Shown: positions 7,437 through 11,440 of the stretch, piece by piece | Layout of the letters: the number at the start of each line of letters is the position of its first letter | Position numbering within the stretch: position 1 is the first letter of the stretch | NCBI GenBank assembly: GCA_905215275.1 | Contig: CAJMPE010000052.1 | Coordinates: 1-11,440 of the forward strand | Direction of reading: 5' to 3' | Length of the DNA: 11,440 bases | Source of the DNA: an uncultured bacterium | Lineage (GTDB): Bacteria > Actinomycetota > Coriobacteriia > Coriobacteriales > Coriobacteriaceae | Position numbers and translations under genes: made by a program | The notes under the pieces: model-generated | Database searches by the model: none | What the model was told of the DNA's origin: nothing | Seen by the model: the letters and a program-made list of their open reading frames with translations, nothing else

Positions 7437-7816
7437 AGCGGCACTCCTTCGCTCGATTTCAAACGGATACAAGAGTACCACCGGTCGCAACGGGGCCGAA
7501 TAGCGGTCTCAAACCGCACTGAATCGGCAGCCGCCAGACTGGGGTGGACAGTTAGTTCAGATACGTATAAATCCTAGAGCTGGATCAGGCACGCACACCT
7601 CTGTTTCGACTAATTTGGGCTCCTCGAGGCCATGCAAACGTCCCATCCTCCCTTCCAAACGCCCATCCGAGCCCCATCCCAATCAGAAATTGCTCAAAAC
7701 GCATCCCAAGCTGCCCAAGATTTATACGTATCTGAACCAACTGTCCAGACCATTACGAACCAGGCCTCTTGTCAGCTCCATGTGATCCGTTTTCCTCCGT
7801 CCCCAACGGGTCAATA
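7437..7816. other. Gene-free region upstream of ligA
   Basis: About 380 bp without a supportable gene. It must contain the ligA promoter (minus strand). The only candidates are weak, for example TTGCGA with TATCCG 15 bp downstream (about 7465-7495). The middle and right are taken up by a pair of long inverted repeats and, between them, an A+C-rich stretch in which AAACG recurs at 7636, 7657 and 7697, with CATCC a few bases after each. A 61-codon plus-strand frame (7632-7817) has no ribosome site, lies partly in the right repeat arm and has no family likeness, so I do not call it a gene. Confidence 0.6.
7545..7747. repeat. Pair of 33-bp inverted repeats, MITE-like or dual regulatory site
   Basis: Left arm 7545-7577 starts TGGACAGTT and contains GTTCAGATACGTATAAATC. 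Right arm 7715-7747 is its reverse complement with only three mismatches (30 of 33 match). The arms are separated by 137 bp, which show little complementarity. Each arm holds the palindrome ATACGTAT and a TATAAA box, and its TGGACA could act as a -35 element about 15 bp before it. I see no flanking target-site duplication and no transposase. Possible readings are a small non-autonomous element, a repeat family of this genus, or two binding sites for one regulator. Confidence 0.8.
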
Positions 7817-7855
7817 AGAAAAAAGGGGCTGTCCCACGTTGATGAGACAGCCCCC
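7817..7855 (-). terminator. Rho-independent terminator of htrA
   Basis: On the minus strand, GGGGCTGTC pairs with GACAGCCCC (7854-7846 with 7833-7825), extended by a T-G and a C-G pair, and is followed by six T and CTT. It lies 30 bp after the htrA stop. The plus strand lacks a T tract, so it works only for htrA. Confidence 0.92.
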
Positions 7856-7884
7856 TCTGGCATCGGTATGTGCGATTCGGCTCG

Positions 7885-9345
7885 TTAGTAACCCTGGCCG
7901 TAGCCCTGGCCCTGGCCCTGCTGGCCCAACAGTTCCTCCAGATACTGGCGCAACTGCTCGTCGGTAATACCGCCGTTGCCGGTGTCGGTCGCGCTATCGT
8001 CCTGCTGCTGGTTCTGCAGCTCCTCGTCGGAGCCCAGCTCGACGGTGACCTTTTTCTCTTCCTTGCCGCGCACGAGCGTAATCTCGACCTTCTCGCCCAC
8101 CTCGTGGCTGCGCAGCGCGATAATCAGGCCATCGGCGCTCGTAATCTCGTCGTCACCCAGCTTGGTGATGACGTCACCCTCCTGGATGCCGGCCTTGGCA
8201 GCAGGACCGTCCTCGACGACGCTCGCCACATACGCGCCGCTGTCGGTGCTCAGCTTGTTGGTGCGGGCGTTGAGCGCATTGACACTCGAAAGCGTGGCGC
8301 CCAGATACGGATGAACCGGCGTCTTGCCGTCGATAATCTGGTCGGCGATGTTCTTGGCGTAGTTGACGGGAATGGCAAAGCCTACGCCCGAGCTGGAGCC
8401 CGAGTAGCTCTCGATGAGCGAGTTGATACCCACGAGCTCGCCGTTGTCGTTGACAAGCGCGCCGCCGGAGTTGCCCGGGTTGATGGCGGCATCGGTCTGG
8501 ATCATGTTGGCGTAGATGGTGTTTCCGCTGGTAGAGCTCATGGCCGTGGAGCGATACAGCGCCGACACAATACCCGTGGAGACAGACTGCTCGTTGCCGA
8601 ACGGCGAACCGATCGCCATGACCCACTCGCCCACGTTGAGCTTGGAGGAGTCACCGATCTCAATCGGCGTAAGCTTGGAGGCGTCGGCGTCCTTGAGCTT
8701 GATGACGGCCAGGTCGCTCGAGGCGTCGTTGCCCACGAACTCGGCCTCATAGGTGGTGCCGTCGTCCATGGTCACCACGTACTGGTCGTAACCATCGACC
8801 ACGTGGTTGTTGGTGAGGATGTGGCCCTCGGTATCGAGCACCACGCCCGAACCGACGCTGCCCGAGCTATCCGACTCATCGGCAGACTGCGAAAGCGAGC
8901 CATTCTGGCTACCGCTCGAAGTGGCGGTGATGGAAACGACGGAAGGCAGGGCCTTGGCAGAAACGGCCTCGGCCAGCGTGGTGTCCTCGGAGTCGATGGT
9001 GATCTTCTGCGTCGATGAACCCGAAGCACCCGCCGTCACGGCATTCTTTCCGCCGCCAATATTGAGCGTGCCGCTCATAATGAGCGCAATGACTAGCAGG
9101 GCTCCGCAGGCACAGCCGGCGAGTGCCGTAATAAAGATCGGCAGCTTTTTGGTCTTGGTCTTGACCACCGTGTGCTTGTTCACGACCTGCTGGCTGCCCA
9201 GCGGCTTACCGGTCTGCGTGTCGTAGGCCTGCACGTAGGGAATGTTGCCGTCGGCAGGGGGCGACTCCACCTGCACGCGCGGCTGCTGCTGGGTCTCGCC
9301 AGCGTTGCCCGCATCCTGGGGACGCTGGGAATCGTTCTCGCTCAT
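7885..9345 (-). CDS. htrA: HtrA/DegP-type membrane-anchored serine protease
   Basis: 486 residues from ATG 9345, preceded by AAAGGA eight bases upstream; an earlier in-frame ATG at 9384 has no ribosome site. HtrA proteases degrade or refold damaged proteins outside the membrane. Order: a cytoplasmic low-complexity Gln/Pro-rich tail (1-66), one membrane helix at about 68-92, a Ser/Gly linker, the trypsin-like domain (about 120-335) with the triad His181 (TNNHVVDG), Asp211 (SSDLAVIKL) and Ser293 (NPGNSGGAL), then one PDZ domain (about 346-437) with VASVVEDGPAAKAGIQEGD. The C-terminus adds an acidic helix and a Gln/Gly/Tyr tail (474-486) coded by tandem CCCTGGCC-like units. Layout and single PDZ are as in Gram-positive HtrA. 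A weak promoter candidate TTGCGT (9456-9451) with CGCATA 17 bp on lies upstream. A stable hairpin occupies the leader 30 bp before the start. Confidence 0.96.
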   Translation of the reverse strand: MSENDSQRPQDAGNAGETQQQPRVQVESPPADGNIPYVQAYDTQTGKPLGSQQVVNKHTVVKTKTKKLPIFITALAGCACGALLVIALIMSGTLNIGGGKNAVTAGASGSSTQKITIDSEDTTLAEAVSAKALPSVVSITATSSGSQNGSLSQSADESDSSGSVGSGVVLDTEGHILTNNHVVDGYDQYVVTMDDGTTYEAEFVGNDASSDLAVIKLKDADASKLTPIEIGDSSKLNVGEWVMAIGSPFGNEQSVSTGIVSALYRSTAMSSTSGNTIYANMIQTDAAINPGNSGGALVNDNGELVGINSLIESYSGSSSGVGFAIPVNYAKNIADQIIDGKTPVHPYLGATLSSVNALNARTNKLSTDSGAYVASVVEDGPAAKAGIQEGDVITKLGDDEITSADGLIIALRSHEVGEKVEITLVRGKEEKKVTVELGSDEELQNQQQDDSATDTGNGGITDEQLRQYLEELLGQQGQGQGYGQGY

Positions 9346-9374
9346 GGCTGCGATCCTTTCGTCAAATAACCAAA

Positions 9375-9398
9375 GGCCCGCCAAACATGTGGCGGGCC
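9375..9398 (-). promoter_or_regulatory. Leader hairpin just upstream of htrA
   Basis: A perfect 8-bp G+C-only stem GGCCCGCC / GGCGGGCC with an 8-nt loop. On the minus strand it is followed by TTTGGTTATTTG and, 30 bp after the stem, by the htrA start. The T content after the stem is low for an intrinsic terminator, and a better one already ends the upstream gene. It may be a leader structure affecting htrA translation or mRNA stability. The stem is certain; the role is not. Confidence 0.5.
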
Positions 9399-9512
9399 AT
9401 CATTGTTCACGTTGAGTTGTACCCCAATATGCGGGCGAACGTGTATGAGAACGCAATCTTTTAGGAAGGCTTAAGTTCTGTTGCAGATTCGAGAGGAACC
9501 CGTACCTGCGTC

Positions 9513-9549
9513 AAAACCACCACAAAGGTGCCTGTCCCCTTTGTGGTGG
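9513..9549 (-). terminator. Terminator of the glnA-like/GlnR-like unit
   Basis: A perfect 12-bp inverted repeat CCACCACAAAGG / CCTTTGTGGTGG with a 9-nt loop, followed on the minus strand by TTTT. It starts four bases after the stop of the response regulator. The loop side reads GGGGACAGGCACC on the minus strand, a string I associate with dispersed intergenic repeats in several bacteria; that association is from memory. Confidence 0.8.
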
Positions 9550-9553
9550 AAAT

Positions 9554-10216
9554 CTAGTCCTTAAACAGATAGCCCACGCCGCGGACAGTGGTGATATGTG
9601 CCGCGATCTGCGGGCCCACCTTGGAGCGGATGCGTCGGATGTGCACGTCGACGGTGCGCGTGCCGCCGCAGTACTCAAAGCCCCATACGCGGTGCAGCAG
9701 CACCTCGCGGCTGTAGGCGCGGTTGGGGTGCGTCGCCAAAAAGCTCAGCAGCGAGTACTCCATCAGCGTCAGGTCGATGGGCTCGCCATCGAGCGTCACC
9801 TGGTAGGTAGCCAGGTTGATCTCGAGGTTATCGATGTTGAGCACATCGTCGGCGGTAACGGTCTCCTCCTCGCCCATCAAGCGCTGCGCGCGAGCCTTGA
9901 GCTCGTTGGGCGTCGCCGTAGGGCACACAAAGTCGGCATGCGCGTGATTGGGCAGGCGCAAGGTGCCGAGCGCCTCATCGTCGACGATCACCAACATGGG
10001 GACACCGCCACGATCGTCAAGCCACTTGGCAATCTGATCGATGCGGTCGCTGCGGATGCCATCTGAATCGAGAATCAGCAGGTCAAAGTCGTGCGCCGCA
10101 GTTGGCGAATCGGGGGTTGCCAGGCTCACCTCGACACCCAGGGTAGTCGTCAAGCTGCGGGCAAACTCGTGGAAGCGCGTCGTGCGCGCCATGAACAGGG
10201 CACTCTTTTCGGACAT
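9554..10216 (-). CDS. OmpR-family winged-helix regulator with atypical receiver, GlnR-like
   Basis: 220 residues from ATG 10216, chosen for GGAGG five bases upstream; an in-frame ATG 28 codons earlier (10300) lies inside the end of the preceding gene and has no such site. The N-terminal half (about 5-113) folds like a receiver (FDLLILDSDG, VPMLVIVDD) but lacks the acidic pair near the N-terminus. Its switch lysine position reads CP (98-99) rather than KP. Asp50 sits where the phosphoacceptor would be. The C-terminal half (about 125-219) is a normal PhoB/OmpR winged helix: IDLTLMEYSLLSFLATHPNR, LLHRVWGFEYCGGTRTVDVH, RRIRSKVGP and TTVRGVGYLF. The WGxxxxGGTRTVDVHxRRxRxKxGP block closely matches actinobacterial GlnR, an orphan regulator of nitrogen genes that works without classical phosphorylation. 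It lies 50 bp after a glutamine synthetase-family gene on the same strand, probably in one transcript. No histidine kinase is nearby. GlnR function is inference. Confidence 0.88.
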   Translation of the reverse strand: MSEKSALFMARTTRFHEFARSLTTTLGVEVSLATPDSPTAAHDFDLLILDSDGIRSDRIDQIAKWLDDRGGVPMLVIVDDEALGTLRLPNHAHADFVCPTATPNELKARAQRLMGEEETVTADDVLNIDNLEINLATYQVTLDGEPIDLTLMEYSLLSFLATHPNRAYSREVLLHRVWGFEYCGGTRTVDVHIRRIRSKVGPQIAAHITTVRGVGYLFKD

Positions 10217-10266
10217 ATCGGCCTCCAAAGAAATGAGCTCAATCGTACTGGAACAAGCCAGCGCGA

Positions 10267-11439
10267 TTAGGAGTTCGCCAGGTAGTGCTTGATCTCCCAC
10301 TCGGTGATCGTAGACTCAAACTTATGCCACTCGTCGCGCTTCTTTTTGAGGAAGAAGCTGTGGATGTGCTCGCCGAGGGCATCCTTCATAAACTGCGAGT
10401 CCTCAAACACGTCGAGCGCCTCTTTGAGCGAGCGCGGCAGCGGCGCGTAGCCGGCCTCGACCATCTGACGGTCGGTAAGCTTGAGCGTCTCGGCCGTGGC
10501 CTCGGGCGGGAGTTCCAGCTTGCGCTCGATGCCGTCCAGACCAGCCGCCAGCGTGACGGCGTTGACCAGGTACGGGTTGGCCATGGGGTCGGGACTGCGC
10601 AGCTCGATGCGCGTGGACAGCGGCTTGCCGGGCTTGTAGACCGGGATGCGGACCATACTCGCGCGGTTGCGCAGGCCCCACGTGGCGTACTGCGGCACGG
10701 AGTCGCCACCCGTGGTGATGCGCTTGTACGAGTTGACCGTGGGGTTGGTGATGGCGCTGATTTCGCGCGCGTGCGCCAGAATACCTGCCATGTAGTGCTT
10801 GGCGACGTCGGAGAGATGGTACTTCTCGTCGTCCTCGCCCCAAAAGACGTTGTTGCCGTCATGGTCGAACAGCGACTGGCACAGGAACATAGCGCTGCCG
10901 TCCTCGCCCGCCAACGGCTTGGGCATAAAGGAGGCGTGGCAACCGCTCTCGTAGGCCTGCTGCTTAATGATGAGTTTGGCCGTAGTGATGGCGTCGGACA
11001 TACTCAGGGCCTCGGCGTGGCGCAGGCTCATGCCGTGTTGCGAGCGGCCGGCGGCGTGGAAGGTGTACTCCACGGGCACGGACATCTTCTCGAGCGTGAG
11101 GACCGTGTTGCGACGCAGGTCGCGGGCGGCATCGCTCACCGAAAGATCGAAGTAGCCCACGTTGTCGAGCGGCTCGGGGGTGTGCTCGTCGGGGAAGTAG
11201 TAATACTCCAGCTCGGCGCCCACGTTGAGCAGATAGCCAGCCTTCTCGGCCTTGCGGAACATGCGGCGCAGGGCATCGCGGATTTCTGCCTCGCTGGGGG
11301 TGACGTTGCGCCGCTCGATCGGCTCAAACACCTTGCGGATGGAGAGCGGGTCGGGCTGTTCGACCGGGAAATCTTTGGCACCGGCGTAGTGCGCTACCGC
11401 GACATAGTCCGATACCGGCGACGGATGGTATTTCTCCAT
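10267..11439 (-). CDS. Glutamine synthetase-family protein with altered active site (5' end off window)
   Basis: 390 residues are visible to the TAG-free stop TAA/TTA region at 10267; the Met at 11439 sits at the window edge and may be internal. Type I glutamine synthetase makes glutamine from glutamate, ammonia and ATP and is normally about 440 residues. Family blocks are clear: VGAELEYYYF (73-82), SFMPKP (170-175), AITNPTVNSYKRI (229-241), LRNRASMVRIP (256-266), TRIELRSPDPMANPYL (276-291) and AAGLDGIERKLELP (298-311). Retained metal ligands are Glu76, Glu78 and Glu279 (E129, E131, E357 in Salmonella numbering). Lost by alignment are E212 (Ala129, in FHAAG for HHEVA), E220 (Gly136, in SQHGM for GQHEI) and H269 (Phe185, in GSAMFLCQSLF for GSGMHCNLSLF). 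The flap Glu327 region is also altered (GGDSVPQY). There is no adenylylation Tyr motif. The codons around the changes are regular, so it is not a frameshift. Family membership is sure; glutamine synthesis is doubtful. Confidence 0.9.
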   Translation of the reverse strand: MEKYHPSPVSDYVAVAHYAGAKDFPVEQPDPLSIRKVFEPIERRNVTPSEAEIRDALRRMFRKAEKAGYLLNVGAELEYYYFPDEHTPEPLDNVGYFDLSVSDAARDLRRNTVLTLEKMSVPVEYTFHAAGRSQHGMSLRHAEALSMSDAITTAKLIIKQQAYESGCHASFMPKPLAGEDGSAMFLCQSLFDHDGNNVFWGEDDEKYHLSDVAKHYMAGILAHAREISAITNPTVNSYKRITTGGDSVPQYATWGLRNRASMVRIPVYKPGKPLSTRIELRSPDPMANPYLVNAVTLAAGLDGIERKLELPPEATAETLKLTDRQMVEAGYAPLPRSLKEALDVFEDSQFMKDALGEHIHSFFLKKKRDEWHKFESTITEWEIKHYLANS

Positions 11440-11440
11440 C

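Noticed and set aside
7437..7490. Longer LigA start adding 18 residues
   Set aside because: The ATG at 7436 has GAAGGAG at good distance; the upstream ATG has none and the extra residues are not LigA-like.
7545..7747. Complete insertion sequence or CRISPR
   Set aside because: No transposase frame, no clear target-site duplication, and only two inverted arms rather than direct repeats with spacers.
7632..7817. Small plus-strand frame of 61 codons between ligA and htrA
   Set aside because: No ribosome site, no family likeness, and its sequence includes one arm of the inverted repeat.
7891..7926. Tandem CCCTGGCC units as a regulatory repeat
   Set aside because: They lie inside htrA and simply encode its Gln/Gly/Tyr tail.
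7870..9018. Plus-strand open frame of 382 codons
   Set aside because: Antisense of htrA; the apparent hydrophobic start is the complement of the Gln/Gly tail.

Overview
The window is mostly a high-GC, low-intergenic chromosome segment that reads like a gut actinobacterium of the class Coriobacteriia, most likely Collinsella or a close relative. This rests on codon use, on a LigA with a lysine-rich insertion, and on an OmpR-type regulator whose DNA-binding domain resembles actinobacterial GlnR. The species assignment is inference. The first ~420 bases look different: they hold the 3' end of a Clostridia/Oscillospiraceae-like RluA-type pseudouridine synthase with its terminator, and a scrap of an rsmD-like rRNA methyltransferase. 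They join mid-gene onto an ABC exporter, so the left edge is probably a chimeric join (assembly artefact, or less likely a real rearrangement).

Layout. 2-187 (+): end of an RluA-family gene, then a terminator. 231-418 (-): rsmD fragment. 416-1627 and 1620-3443 (-): a translationally coupled pair of half-transporters forming a heterodimeric ABC exporter. The upstream subunit has a degenerate ATPase site; the downstream one loses its whole ATPase core at the chimeric junction. 3444-3705: divergent promoter region, with a good sigma-70 promoter for the ABC pair and a dyad-containing promoter for the next gene. 3706-5052 (+): MATE efflux transporter. 5055-5150 (+): apparent C-terminal remnant of a GyrI-like effector-binding regulator. 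5149-5188: bidirectional terminator. 5208-7436 (-): ligA. 7437-7884: gene-free region holding a pair of 33-bp inverted repeats and the htrA terminator. 7885-9345 (-): HtrA-type membrane-anchored protease. 9554-10216 (-): GlnR-like regulator with an atypical receiver. 10267-11439 (-): glutamine synthetase-family protein that runs off the right edge.

How the genes fit together. The left half is a multidrug-efflux neighbourhood: an ABC heterodimer and a MATE pump transcribed divergently, with signs that a dedicated regulator was lost. The right half is housekeeping and stress (DNA ligase, HtrA) plus a nitrogen-related pair. The most interesting part is that pair. The glutamine synthetase homologue has lost several residues that bind catalytic metals, and it lies 50 bp upstream of a regulator whose receiver lacks the usual phosphorylation residues. 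This suggests a pseudo-enzyme and a phosphorylation-independent regulator acting together, which the sequence suggests but cannot prove. No RNA gene, CRISPR array, integrase or transposase was seen.
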